The position numbers were made by a program, and so were the translations under genes. A DNA stretch of 64,000 nucleotides from CAZGDB01 sp964524705 (lineage in GTDB: Bacteria; Pseudomonadota; Gammaproteobacteria; Berkiellales; Berkiellaceae): the NCBI GenBank assembly GCA_964524705.1, contig CAZGDB010000005.1, positions 1 through 64,000 of the forward strand. The letters run 5' to 3'. This document shows positions 16,408-24,876 of this stretch, piece by piece. How positions within the stretch are numbered: the stretch's first letter is position 1; each line of letters opens with the position of its first letter. The notes beneath the pieces were generated by a model. It searched no databases and was not told the origin of the DNA. It worked only from the letters and a program-made list of their open reading frames with translations.

Positions 16408-18852
16408 TTAGTGACGTTTTTCTTCTAAAGTTTGTTGTTTATTTGTCTTCTCAGCAACAACTGGCGCCACCACCTCTACTTCTAAAGGAATAGGTAAGCT
16501 AACTAAAGCCAACTCTAGTACTTCATCAATCCATTTTACACAATGAATCGTAAGATTCGATAAAATGTTTTCAGGGATCTCTTTTAGATCTTGCTGATTT
16601 TCAGAAGGAATAATCACATCGGTAATACCAGAGCGTCTTGCTGCTAACAACTTCTCTTTTAAGCCACCAATAGGCAGTACTTCACCACGTAAAGTAATTT
16701 CACCCGTCATTGCCACATCAGAACGCGCTGCAATCCCCGTTAAAGCAGATACAATTGCACAACACATGCCAATACCAGCACTAGGACCATCTTTGGGGGT
16801 TGCCCCCTCTGGAACGTGTACGTGGATATCATTTTTTTCAAACACTTCAGATTTAATACCTAAAGAAGCAGCACGTGAACGCACCACTGTAACTGCAGCC
16901 TGAATAGATTCCTGCATTACCTCGCCTAAATGCCCTGTGCGAATAATCACGCCCTTACCCGGCACACTAGCTGCCTCTAAGGTTAAGATATCCCCACCAA
17001 CTTCGGTCCAAGCCAACCCAATGATCTGACCAATACGATCGCTTTCTTGCACTTTACCATAGTGATACTTACGCACCCCTAGATATTGCTCAATCTTTGC
17101 TGCATCCACCACTATAGGGGTTTCTACAGAATGCTTCTTAACCATCTTTTTAGTCGTTGCAACACCTGCTGCAGTATCAGCTTCAATTTCTTTAATCAAC
17201 ACTTCTTTCACGATTTTACGACAAAGTTTAGCCATTTCACGATCTAAATTACGCACCCCAGCTTCGCGGGTGTAATAACGAATCATGTGAATAATCGCCT
17301 CAGCTGTTATTTCTAACTCGCCCTCACGCACCCCATTAGCCTCAAATTGTTTTGGAACCAAATAGTTTTGCGTAATTGCTAATTTCTCATCTTCGGTATA
17401 CCCAGATAAGCGAATAACTTCCATACGGTCTAATAAGGCCGGCGGGATGTTCATCGTATTCGCGGTCGCTACAAACATCACTTCCGATAAATCGTAATCC
17501 ACTTCTAAATAATGATCGTTAAAAGTAGCATTCTGTTCTGGATCTAAAACTTCTAGCAATGCAGAAGCAGGATCTCCCCTAAAATCAGAAGCCATCTTGT
17601 CTATTTCATCCAGCAAGAACNNNNNNNNNNTGGCAATTTTCTGTAAAATCTTACCTGGCATAGACCCAATATAGGTACGACGATGACCACGAATCTCTGC
17701 TTCATCACGAACACCACCCAAGGCAACCCGCACAAACTTTCGGTTCGTAGCACGCGCAATAGATTGACCTAAAGAAGTTTTACCGACCCCTGGTGGCCCC
17801 ACTAGACATAAAATAGGGCCTTTCAATTTACGCACACGCTTTTGAATAGCTAGGTATTCCATAATACGGTCTTTAACTTGCTCTAACCCATAATGATCTT
17901 CATCTAAAATCTTTTGTGCCGTTTGCAAATCATAGCTAGCCTTAGAACGTGTTTTCCAAGGCATTTCTAATAAAGTACGCAAATAGGTCTCTAGAACTGT
18001 CGCTTCTGCAGACATCGGCGGCATACGTTTTAAACGTGCCAACTCTTTATGTGCCTTTTCTACAACATCTTTAGGCATACCCGCATTATCAATACGTTTG
18101 ATCAACTCATCTGTTTCTTGACCGCTTTGACCTAATTCTTCTTGAATAGCCTTAATTTTTTCATTCAAGTAATATTCACGTTGATTTTTTTCCATATTTT
18201 TCTTGATATTGGAATACACCCGCGCTTCTACTTGTAATAAATCAATCTCTGTTTCCATTAACAACATTAAATGCTCTAAACGACGCGCAATATCAAACTC
18301 TTCTAATAAAGTTTGTTTATCCGCTATCTTAAGAGAAATATGGGCAGCAATCGTATCTGCTAAACGCTCAGGATCTGTAATTGCTGAAACTGAGGAAACA
18401 ATCTCTGCTGGGATCTTACGATTTAACTTGATATATTTTTCAAATTGGGTCAACACCGCACGGGTTAAGACCTGTGCCTGTTGTTCTTCCATTTTAGCGG
18501 TAGAGAGCTTCTGTGCCTTCACTAAAAAATATGGTTCTACATGCTCATAATGCGTAATTTTTGCTCTAAAAGTACCCTCTACCAACACCTTAACCGTACC
18601 GTCTGGCAACTTTAATAATTGCAAAATAGTAGCGACAGTCCCGATTTCATACAGGTCAGGACGTTCAGGCTCGTCTTGGGTAGCATTCTTCTGCGCCACC
18701 AATAAAACCTGTTTTTGCCCTAAGCTCATGGCTGCATCTAATGCTCGAATCGACTTCTCACGTCCCACAAATAACGGTATGACCATATGAGGATATACGA
18801 CCACATCTCTCAACGGTAAAATCGGCATTGCATCAAGCATTTCAGTAGCCAT
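16408..18852 (-). CDS. lon: ATP-dependent protease Lon (with internal N gap)
   Basis: Lon degrades misfolded and regulatory proteins. The N-terminal substrate domain (ILPLRDVVVYPHMVIPLFVG), Walker A GPPGVGKTSLGQ, Walker B LLDEIDKM, sensor region and the Ser-Lys protease domain (PKDGPSAGIGM with the catalytic Ser) are all visible. The N run at 17621-17630 falls just before Walker B: the family has eight residues between MA and FLLDEIDKM, where only four fit, so about 12 bases more than shown are missing and the frame is kept. The start overlaps the clpX stop (TAATG). Confidence 0.96.
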   Translation of the reverse strand: MATEMLDAMPILPLRDVVVYPHMVIPLFVGREKSIRALDAAMSLGQKQVLLVAQKNATQDEPERPDLYEIGTVATILQLLKLPDGTVKVLVEGTFRAKITHYEHVEPYFLVKAQKLSTAKMEEQQAQVLTRAVLTQFEKYIKLNRKIPAEIVSSVSAITDPERLADTIAAHISLKIADKQTLLEEFDIARRLEHLMLLMETEIDLLQVEARVYSNIKKNMEKNQREYYLNEKIKAIQEELGQSGQETDELIKRIDNAGMPKDVVEKAHKELARLKRMPPMSAEATVLETYLRTLLEMPWKTRSKASYDLQTAQKILDEDHYGLEQVKDRIMEYLAIQKRVRKLKGPILCLVGPPGVGKTSLGQSIARATNRKFVRVALGGVRDEAEIRGHRRTYIGSMPGKILQKIAXXXXFLLDEIDKMASDFRGDPASALLEVLDPEQNATFNDHYLEVDYDLSEVMFVATANTMNIPPALLDRMEVIRLSGYTEDEKLAITQNYLVPKQFEANGVREGELEITAEAIIHMIRYYTREAGVRNLDREMAKLCRKIVKEVLIKEIEADTAAGVATTKKMVKKHSVETPIVVDAAKIEQYLGVRKYHYGKVQESDRIGQIIGLAWTEVGGDILTLEAASVPGKGVIIRTGHLGEVMQESIQAAVTVVRSRAASLGIKSEVFEKNDIHVHVPEGATPKDGPSAGIGMCCAIVSALTGIAARSDVAMTGEITLRGEVLPIGGLKEKLLAARRSGITDVIIPSENQQDLKEIPENILSNLTIHCVKWIDEVLELALVSLPIPLEVEVVAPVVAEKTNKQQTLEEKRH
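17621..17630. other. Assembly gap in lon
   Basis: Ten N. Comparison with the conserved Lon sequence suggests the true missing length is about 22 bases, so ten is a placeholder. Confidence 0.8.
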
Positions 18853-20153
18853 TAGGCCCTCCCTGCATCATCCATAAAGTTATCCGTGTCTTTTGTCTCA
18901 TAAATCAATAAAGGCTCAGCTTTACCTTGAATCACATTATCTTCTACCACTACTTTCACTACCCCTTCTAAGGATGGTAATTCATACATGGTGTCTAAAA
19001 GCACTTTTTCAATCAAAGAGCGTAATCCGCGAGCACCCGTTTTACGTTCCATAGCTTTATGCGCTACAGCAGCAACAGCTTCTGGTCTAAACTCTAATTC
19101 CGCATGCTCCATCTCAAATAAACGTTGGTATTGCTTCAAGAGCGCATTTTTAGGCTCTGTTAAAATACGCACTAAAGCCACTTCATCTAATTCATCTAAA
19201 GTCGCAATCACCGGTAAGCGACCTACAAATTCTGGAATCAACCCATATTTGATTAAATCTTCAGGCTCCGCTTCTTTAAAGACTTCCGTCAGAGTTCTGC
19301 GATCTTGTGAACTGTGTACTTCGGCTTTAAATCCTATGCCAGATTTTTCAGATCTTTCACGAATCACCTTTTCTAACCCTGCAAACGCACCACCACAAAT
19401 AAACAAGATATTACGAGTGTCTACCTGTATAAATTCTTGTTGTGGATGTTTACGTCCGCCTTGAGGGGGGATAGATGCCACAGTCCCTTCAATTAATTTT
19501 AATAGCGCTTGTTGCACCCCTTCTCCAGAAACATCTCTTGTAATAGAAGGATTATCTGCATTTTTACGAGAAATCTTATCAATTTCATCGATATAAATAA
19601 TGCCACGTTGCGCCTTTTCAGGATCGTAATCACATTTTTGTAAAAGTTTTTGAATAATATTTTCAACATCTTCACCAACATACCCAGCTTCTGTCAGCGT
19701 AGTAGCATCTGCCATCGCAAAAGGCACATCTAATAAACGTGCAAGCGTTTCTGCTAAAAGCGTTTTACCACTACCAGTAGGCCCAATTAATAAAATATTA
19801 CTTTTATTCAGCTCTACTTCAGACTTTTCTTTATTTGCTGGAACATGTAAGCGTTTATAATGATTATAAACCGCGACCGACAACACTTTCTTGGCGTAAT
19901 CCTGCCCAATGACATACTCATCTAGGGTTTTACGAATTTCCATAGGTGCAGGTAAACGATGTTCCCCACCTAACCCAATTTCAGTGGGTGCTTGAGTCTC
20001 ATCTTTAATGATATCCGTGCACAAATCCACACATTCATCACAAATATACACAGATGGGCCAGCAATAAGCTTACGTACTTCATGCTGACTTTTTCCACAA
20101 AAGGAGCAGTACAATAATCTACCCCCCTCATCCCCTCTTTCGTTTATCGCCAC
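18852..20153 (-). CDS. clpX: ClpXP unfoldase subunit ClpX
   Basis: AAA+ unfoldase that feeds substrates to ClpP. The N-terminal zinc domain CSFCGKSQHEVRKLI...CDEC, Walker A GPTGSGKTLLAE, the RKH-type and GYVGEDVE loops, and Walker B IIYIDEIDKI are present. 433 residues is normal. The TAA stop shares a base with the lon ATG; clpP lies about 115 bases upstream. Confidence 0.97.
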   Translation of the reverse strand: MAINERGDEGGRLLYCSFCGKSQHEVRKLIAGPSVYICDECVDLCTDIIKDETQAPTEIGLGGEHRLPAPMEIRKTLDEYVIGQDYAKKVLSVAVYNHYKRLHVPANKEKSEVELNKSNILLIGPTGSGKTLLAETLARLLDVPFAMADATTLTEAGYVGEDVENIIQKLLQKCDYDPEKAQRGIIYIDEIDKISRKNADNPSITRDVSGEGVQQALLKLIEGTVASIPPQGGRKHPQQEFIQVDTRNILFICGGAFAGLEKVIRERSEKSGIGFKAEVHSSQDRRTLTEVFKEAEPEDLIKYGLIPEFVGRLPVIATLDELDEVALVRILTEPKNALLKQYQRLFEMEHAELEFRPEAVAAVAHKAMERKTGARGLRSLIEKVLLDTMYELPSLEGVVKVVVEDNVIQGKAEPLLIYETKDTDNFMDDAGRA

Positions 20154-20268
20154 GCTTACCTCTTTATTATTATAAGTTTCTGAACGCTTCCTATTACTAT
20201 AGTAGTCGCTTTTTACCTATATTGTTGGCACAAAAACGTCGTTTTCTCCTGCACCCACACGATTAGTT

Positions 20269-20886
20269 TTATCGCTTACTTAAAACCTCATCGATCAGAC
20301 CATAATTTTTAGCCGCTTGCGCTTCCATAAAATTATCTCTATCTGTATCCACTGCTACTTTATCAATAGGTTGGTTACAGTGTTTCGCTAAAATATGGTT
20401 TAAACGATCACGTACTTCTAAGATTCGCTTTGTATGGATCTCAATATCAGACGCCTGCCCTTGATACCCACCTAAAGGTTGGTGAATCATGACTTCGCTA
20501 TGTGGTAATGCATATCGTTTACCTGCGGCGCCACTAGCTAACAATAAAGCGCCCATACTAGCTGCTTGACCGATACAAAGTGTGCTCACATCTGGTTTAA
20601 TAAATTGCATGGTGTCGTAAATAGACAGGCCCGCCGTTACAGAACCACCAGGGGAATTAATATATAACTGAATATCTTTGTCAGGGTTCTCAGATTCTAA
20701 GAACAACAACTGAGCAACAATTAAGTTAGCGTTATAATCTTCTACTGGACCTACTAAGAAAACAACACGTTCTTTTAATAAACGTGAATAGATATCATAA
20801 GAACGCTCACCACGTGCACTTTGTTCAACAACGATAGGCACTAGCCCCCCCACATTATGGGGTGACATAATCATATTATTTGACAT
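20269..20886 (-). CDS. clpP: ATP-dependent Clp protease proteolytic subunit
   Basis: Serine protease ring partner of ClpX. The catalytic Ser is in GQAASMGALLL, the His in SEVMIHQPLGG, and the Asp near DTDRDNFM. 205 residues is standard. It follows tig by 12 bases in the conserved tig-clpP-clpX-lon order. Confidence 0.97.
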   Translation of the reverse strand: MSNNMIMSPHNVGGLVPIVVEQSARGERSYDIYSRLLKERVVFLVGPVEDYNANLIVAQLLFLESENPDKDIQLYINSPGGSVTAGLSIYDTMQFIKPDVSTLCIGQAASMGALLLASGAAGKRYALPHSEVMIHQPLGGYQGQASDIEIHTKRILEVRDRLNHILAKHCNQPIDKVAVDTDRDNFMEAQAAKNYGLIDEVLSKR

Positions 20887-20898
20887 ACTAAATTCCCT

Positions 20899-22203
20899 TT
20901 ATTCCGTTTCCACAAACAAGGCTTCCAACTCTTTGCGAGTCATAGGCTTCTCTATAATCTGCACTTCTTTCAGTATGAGAGCAACCACTTTGTTTAACAA
21001 GGCAACTCTTTGCACATGCTCTACAAAACCTAATTTACGGTTACGTACTAACTTTTCTTTGTCTTCTTTGGAGTAAGGAAGTTCACTAAGTTGCTTTTGA
21101 AGCTCATGATTTAATTCTTCATGCGTCAACTGTAAACGACGATCATGCACCACTTGGTTAACATATAGCCCCATGGTCACACGGCGACTGGCTTCTTCCA
21201 GGTCTTCCGCACTATCATGATCATGATCGTGACTATGGTCATGGCCACATTGACTGTGATCATGATCTTCATCATGGTCATGATGATGCGCGCTATTATG
21301 ACCTTTCTTATGCTGAATATTTTTTAATTCAGCACGCACTAAAGTTTGTGGCAACTCTACAGAATTCACTTCCATCAACTTTTCTAAAACACGTTCTTGC
21401 AATAATTCTTCTATTTGGCCATCTAATTGGGATTGTTGGTGTTTTCTAAAAAACGCACGCATATCCTCAACGGTTTCGAAGCTACCAAACTTAGTTCGTA
21501 ATTCTTCCATAGTAGGTAAAGTTGCTACTTGTACAGTTTCCACTTCAAAAGCCATTTCTCCCTTGCGGGTTGGCAATTGTACTTGGGTACCTTTAGTCGC
21601 GCCTAATAGTCTTTCTCTTACGATGTCTTGTAGTTCAGCACTCCATAACCCTACGGTTTGTGGCTTAGATTCTGCGTCCCCTGCGATACGTAAGATCACC
21701 TGATCTTTAGGACCAGCAGCACCATCTTTTTCTGCCCAAGTTGCTAAGTAATAGCTTTGATTAGTCAAAAGTTCATCTACTTCTTCATCCGTAACCATCA
21801 CAACTGGCTTTTCAATTTGCAGATCTGCAAAAGGTTTTAAATGAACTAAAGGGTAAACTTCAAAACCTACTGTAAAGGAAACATCTTTAGTGTGATCTTC
21901 TTCTTCAAAGGAAAAATCTTTAAGCTCTGGCTGTGCAACTGGCATTAAATCATGCGCTTTGATAGCTGCTTTAAAATGTTTGTTGATTAATTCATCAATC
22001 AACTCTGAACGTACAGAACCTTTGTATTGGCTTTCTACCATAGCACGAGGTGCTTTACCGGGTCTGAATCCAGGCATACGCACTTTCTTAATCAAGTTGT
22101 TTAACTTTGTTTTTTCTTGTTGTAAAAAATCAGCTCTAGGGATAGTAACGGTTACTTCTCTGCCTAAATTGCCTACGGTTTGGACGTTTACCTGTGCTGT
22201 CAT
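20899..22203 (-). CDS. tig: Trigger factor with His/Asp-rich insertion
   Basis: Ribosome-associated chaperone and prolyl isomerase. The ribosome-binding signature MPGFRPGKAPRAM is near residue 40, and the PPIase domain (AGPKDQVILRIAG) follows. The ATG at 22203 (MTAQVNVQTVGN) is the true start; the frame continues upstream only through tRNA-Leu. Unlike any trigger factor I know, residues about 303-331 form a His/Asp-rich stretch (HHHDHDEDHDHSQCGHDHSH and more) in the C-terminal substrate-binding arm. It could bind Ni, Zn or Cu. Otherwise the length (434) and order are normal. Confidence 0.95.
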   Translation of the reverse strand: MTAQVNVQTVGNLGREVTVTIPRADFLQQEKTKLNNLIKKVRMPGFRPGKAPRAMVESQYKGSVRSELIDELINKHFKAAIKAHDLMPVAQPELKDFSFEEEDHTKDVSFTVGFEVYPLVHLKPFADLQIEKPVVMVTDEEVDELLTNQSYYLATWAEKDGAAGPKDQVILRIAGDAESKPQTVGLWSAELQDIVRERLLGATKGTQVQLPTRKGEMAFEVETVQVATLPTMEELRTKFGSFETVEDMRAFFRKHQQSQLDGQIEELLQERVLEKLMEVNSVELPQTLVRAELKNIQHKKGHNSAHHHDHDEDHDHSQCGHDHSHDHDHDSAEDLEEASRRVTMGLYVNQVVHDRRLQLTHEELNHELQKQLSELPYSKEDKEKLVRNRKLGFVEHVQRVALLNKVVALILKEVQIIEKPMTRKELEALFVETE

Positions 22204-22227
22204 AACTTCTGATCCTTCTCTGATTAA

Positions 22228-22312
22228 TGGTGCGAAAGGAGAGACTCGAACTCTCACGGGTTGCCCCACTGGAACCTAAATCCAGCGCGTATACCAATTT
22301 CGCCACTTTCGC
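22228..22312 (-). tRNA. tRNA-Leu (TAG)
   Basis: An 85-base class II tRNA starting GCGAAAGTGGCGAAAT at 22312. The anticodon loop ATTTAGG gives TAG, the long variable arm is present, and CCA is encoded. It lies directly upstream of tig. Confidence 0.96.
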
Positions 22313-22396
22313 TAATAACGTGAGAGGGATTATACAAGGCTTACAACAGAATGGAAGCTATACAATCTTACAAAAAGAACTTTAGATCCACCAAAA

Positions 22397-22472
<76 letters not shown>

Positions 22473-22478
22473 AAATAT

Positions 22479-22555
22479 TGGGGTGAACGATGGGGCTCGA
22501 ACCCACGACAACCGGAATCACAATCCGGGACTCTACCAGCTGAGCTACGTCCACC
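22479..22555 (-). tRNA. tRNA-His (GTG)
   Basis: A 77-base tRNA starting with the extra 5' G typical of tRNA-His (GGTGGACGTAGCTCAG) at 22555. The loop TTGTGAT gives GTG. CCA is encoded. Only 6 bases separate it from tRNA-Lys. Confidence 0.96.
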
Positions 22556-22564
22556 ATATAAATT

Positions 22565-22638
22565 TGTGCCCGGCAGGACTCGAACCTGCTACCCTCGGCT
22601 TAGAAGGCCGATGCTCTATCCAGATGAGCTACGGGCAC
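22565..22638 (-). tRNA. tRNA-Arg (TCT), no encoded CCA
   Basis: A 74-base cloverleaf starting GTGCCCGTAGCTCATC at 22638; loop CTTCTAA gives TCT. After the discriminator A the DNA reads AAT, so CCA must be added by the tRNA nucleotidyltransferase, unlike most neighbours. Confidence 0.95.
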
Positions 22639-22645
22639 ATATGCT

Positions 22646-22666
22646 TTTTACGCAGTTTGCGTAAAA
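22646..22666. repeat. Hairpin between tRNA-Pro and tRNA-Arg
   Basis: Perfect 8-bp inverted repeat TTTTACGC-AGTTT-GCGTAAAA in the 38-base spacer. It may be an RNA-processing element in the tRNA precursor; a T run after the stem is short. Confidence 0.5.
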
Positions 22667-22676
22667 CAAATTCTTC

Positions 22677-22750
22677 TCGGGGTAGAGGGATTCGAACCCC
22701 CGACATCCTGCTCCCAAAGCAGGCGCGCTACCAGACTGCGCTATACCCCG
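22677..22750 (-). tRNA. tRNA-Pro (TGG), no encoded CCA
   Basis: A 74-base cloverleaf starting CGGGGTATAGCGCAG at 22750; the loop TTTGGGA gives TGG. After discriminator A the DNA reads GAA, so CCA is not encoded. It is the first gene of the Pro-Arg-His-Lys-Leu-tig string. Confidence 0.95.
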
Positions 22751-22932
22751 AAGCCGCAGACTTTAACAAACTTTTTAAAAAAATAAAACTAATTCTGCAT
22801 CTTTATCTACACTATTTTTATGAGCTAGCCTTCTAGTTTTAATAAATACACAACAATATTTGGTCTCTATTTAAAAAAACGTTAGTCTGTCGCATCATAC
22901 ATCCCCTAAGAACATTGATTTTAAGGAAGCTT

Positions 22933-23799
22933 GTGACTGCTAAAATAATTGATGGCAATACGATTGCTGCGCATCTTTTGAACAAAGTAAAAGAAGAAGT
23001 TGCTTTAGATGTAGAGCAAGATTATCAGGCCCCTGCTTTAGCAGTTATTTTAGTAGGAGAGCATCCTGCTTCTGAAATCTATGTTGAGCGTAAGCAACAG
23101 GCGTGTCAGACCGTAGGAATTGATGTCACGTTACATCGTTATGCTAGCACTGTGACAGCTGCACATTTACAAGAACAGATACAAGTGCTTAATGAAGATC
23201 CTAAAGTTCATGGGGTTTTAATTCAGCTACCTTTACCAACTACCGAAGGGATGTCAGATTTATTACGTCATATCGATCCTAAAAAAGATGTAGATGGTTT
23301 TCACCCACATAATTTAGGTAAGTTGCTGCTTAACCAGCCGGGGTTACGTCCTTGTACGCCCGTGGGGGTCATGATGTTGTTGCATGCGATTGCAATAGAT
23401 TTGAGTGGCAAGCATGCAGTTGTTGTAGGGGCTTCCCCTATTGTAGGGAAACCGATGGCATTAGAGTTATTGCATGTTGGGGCTACGGTTACAATTTGTC
23501 ATAGTAAAACGATCAACTTAGCGCAGCATGTACAATCTGCCGATATTTTAGTAGTTGCTGCTGGACAGCCACATTTGGTACCAGGGTCATGGATAAAACC
23601 GGGCGCTACTGTGATTGATGTAGGGATTCACCGGACAGCGAACAATAGCATTATTGGAGATGTAAACTTTGAGGAGGCTAAAGAAGTCGCCGCTTGGATC
23701 ACCCCTGTTCCGGGTGGTGTAGGTCCTATGACGGTAGCGATGCTAATGCAAAACACATTGATAGCTTCTAGGGCATATCAAGGCAAGATGCCAACTTGA
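22933..23799 (+). CDS. folD: Methylene-THF dehydrogenase/cyclohydrolase FolD
   Basis: Bifunctional enzyme that interconverts 5,10-methylene-THF and 10-formyl-THF. The catalytic Lys is in YVERKQQAC, the NADP loop is GASPIVGKPM, and PGGVGPMTVAML closes the family signature. I choose GTG at 22933 (MTAKIIDGNTIAA), which has AAGGAAG 5 bases upstream and fits the family; the TTG at 22915 would add six residues. 288 residues is normal. It diverges from the tRNA-tig cluster, as in pseudomonads. Confidence 0.96.
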   Translation: MTAKIIDGNTIAAHLLNKVKEEVALDVEQDYQAPALAVILVGEHPASEIYVERKQQACQTVGIDVTLHRYASTVTAAHLQEQIQVLNEDPKVHGVLIQLPLPTTEGMSDLLRHIDPKKDVDGFHPHNLGKLLLNQPGLRPCTPVGVMMLLHAIAIDLSGKHAVVVGASPIVGKPMALELLHVGATVTICHSKTINLAQHVQSADILVVAAGQPHLVPGSWIKPGATVIDVGIHRTANNSIIGDVNFEEAKEVAAWITPVPGGVGPMTVAMLMQNTLIASRAYQGKMPT

Positions 23800-24131
23800 T
23801 CGCCGACTCTCTATAGGTGCACCCACTCTCAAATATTCATTGCCTAACCACGTCAGCATGATTGGTGCACCCACAAGTCTGAGATACCTTCCCCTTTCAA
23901 GAATTAAACGCAATTACACCTTCCAAATTTGATTAACTTCTTGCTGCTTTTATCTCTTTTTAAACTCAAAACTGCCTACGTAACTCCTAAATTATCTCTT
24001 TTTGATAACCCTCTGTATTTTTTTACAAAACTTAAGTAAGTTTGTTTACTTAAGTTATTAAATTAAGTTATTCAACTATATTAAAGTTAGCTTAGTGACA
24101 AAAAATAAAAAGATATGAGAGGTATCACTAA
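23800..24131. other. Intergenic region of 332 bases
   Basis: No gene or RNA recognised. Contents: an 11-base direct repeat GGTGCACCCAC at 23816 and 23864, and a perfect inverted repeat at 24029-24056. The last 130 bases are very AT-rich and must hold the promoter of the gene at 24132; TATATT at 24077-24082 is the best -10 candidate. Confidence 0.5.
24029..24056. promoter_or_regulatory. Perfect 11-bp inverted repeat upstream of an unknown gene
   Basis: AACTTAAGTAA and TTACTTAAGTT flank a six-base loop (GTTTGT), ending 75 bases before the start codon at 24132. No T run follows on either strand, so a protein-binding operator or an RNA hairpin is more likely than a terminator. Confidence 0.45.
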
Positions 24132-24827
24132 ATGAAAAATAAATTACAACAAGTTGCAAAGACTGTAATCATGCAAGCTCGCCAAGCTAAAGCTGCTGGC
24201 ATCACAACTGGTACCCAGGTAATTGCTGGTGCACAAAAACTAGGCGTAAAAACAACCAAGTTCGCAGGTAACTTAGCTGTCAGCGCTGCTGTCAGTGAAG
24301 GATTTAACTATGTGTTATCCCATGAACAAACAGCTGCTGTAAAAGCAACACTTAAGGAACAAGTACCTGCAGAAATCATTACCACAGTAGAAGCTGCACA
24401 CGCAGAATTGCATGATTCTGTACAAAAAGTATCTGCTGCTATCATTGAGAATGCACCTGCTGCCACCCGCGTAGTTGCAGAAGCGACCACCGCGCGTATT
24501 GTAACTGGTGTTGCCACACAAGGACTTAACAAGCTTTTAATGAATGGAACTATTGCTCTAGCGGGCAGTATAATTACTGCTGCTGCCTGTGCTGCTGTCT
24601 ATCTAAAAACCGAAAAAGAAACTGAAGAAGTCATGCATACTACGGCAGCTACCGTTGCCGCCGAACTCACCAGTGACAAAATCGGTGGTACTATTGAATC
24701 CAAGGCTACGCATGTAGTTGGGAAAAAAGGCGGGTTAATTATTGGGGGCATTAGCTCATATGTTGCAAGCCAAGCAACGCATGAAGCCTATGAATACGCC
24801 AAGACCGCCATCACTGTCACAGCGTAA
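24132..24827 (+). CDS. Ala-rich helical protein with one hydrophobic segment, unknown
   Basis: A 231-residue protein dominated by Ala, Thr and Val. Long amphipathic helices (residues 1-60 and 65-130, for example KAAGITTGTQVIAGAQKLG) precede a hydrophobic segment at about 138-158 (TIALAGSIITAAACAAVYL), a charged stretch (KTEKETEE), and Gly-rich Lys-containing C-terminal part. It starts at ATG 24132 behind GAGAGG and ends in a strong terminator, so it is a single-gene unit. Composition resembles phasins or apolipoprotein-like helices, but I do not assign a family. Confidence 0.65.
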   Translation: MKNKLQQVAKTVIMQARQAKAAGITTGTQVIAGAQKLGVKTTKFAGNLAVSAAVSEGFNYVLSHEQTAAVKATLKEQVPAEIITTVEAAHAELHDSVQKVSAAIIENAPAATRVVAEATTARIVTGVATQGLNKLLMNGTIALAGSIITAAACAAVYLKTEKETEEVMHTTAATVAAELTSDKIGGTIESKATHVVGKKGGLIIGGISSYVASQATHEAYEYAKTAITVTA

Positions 24828-24839
24828 TCACACAGCATC

Positions 24840-24876
24840 AAAGGTGTTCTGATATGCTATCAGGACACCTTTTTTA
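24840..24876 (+). terminator. Intrinsic terminator
   Basis: AAAGGTGTTCTGATA and TATCAGGACACCTTT form a 15-bp stem with one G-T pair around TGC, followed by a T run. It overlaps the cysS stop codon on the other strand. Confidence 0.85.

Noticed and set aside
18988..19464. Plus-strand frame of 158 codons inside clpX
   Set aside because: Fully inside a well-conserved gene on the other strand; Ser/Asn/Lys-rich shadow composition.
22204..22269. N-terminal extension of trigger factor by 22 residues
   Set aside because: The extension is read through tRNA-Leu; ATG 22203 matches the family start and has its own ribosome site.
22483..22836. Plus-strand open frame of 117 codons across the tRNA cluster
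   Set aside because: It is only the antisense of tRNA-His, -Arg and -Pro and has no protein-like features.
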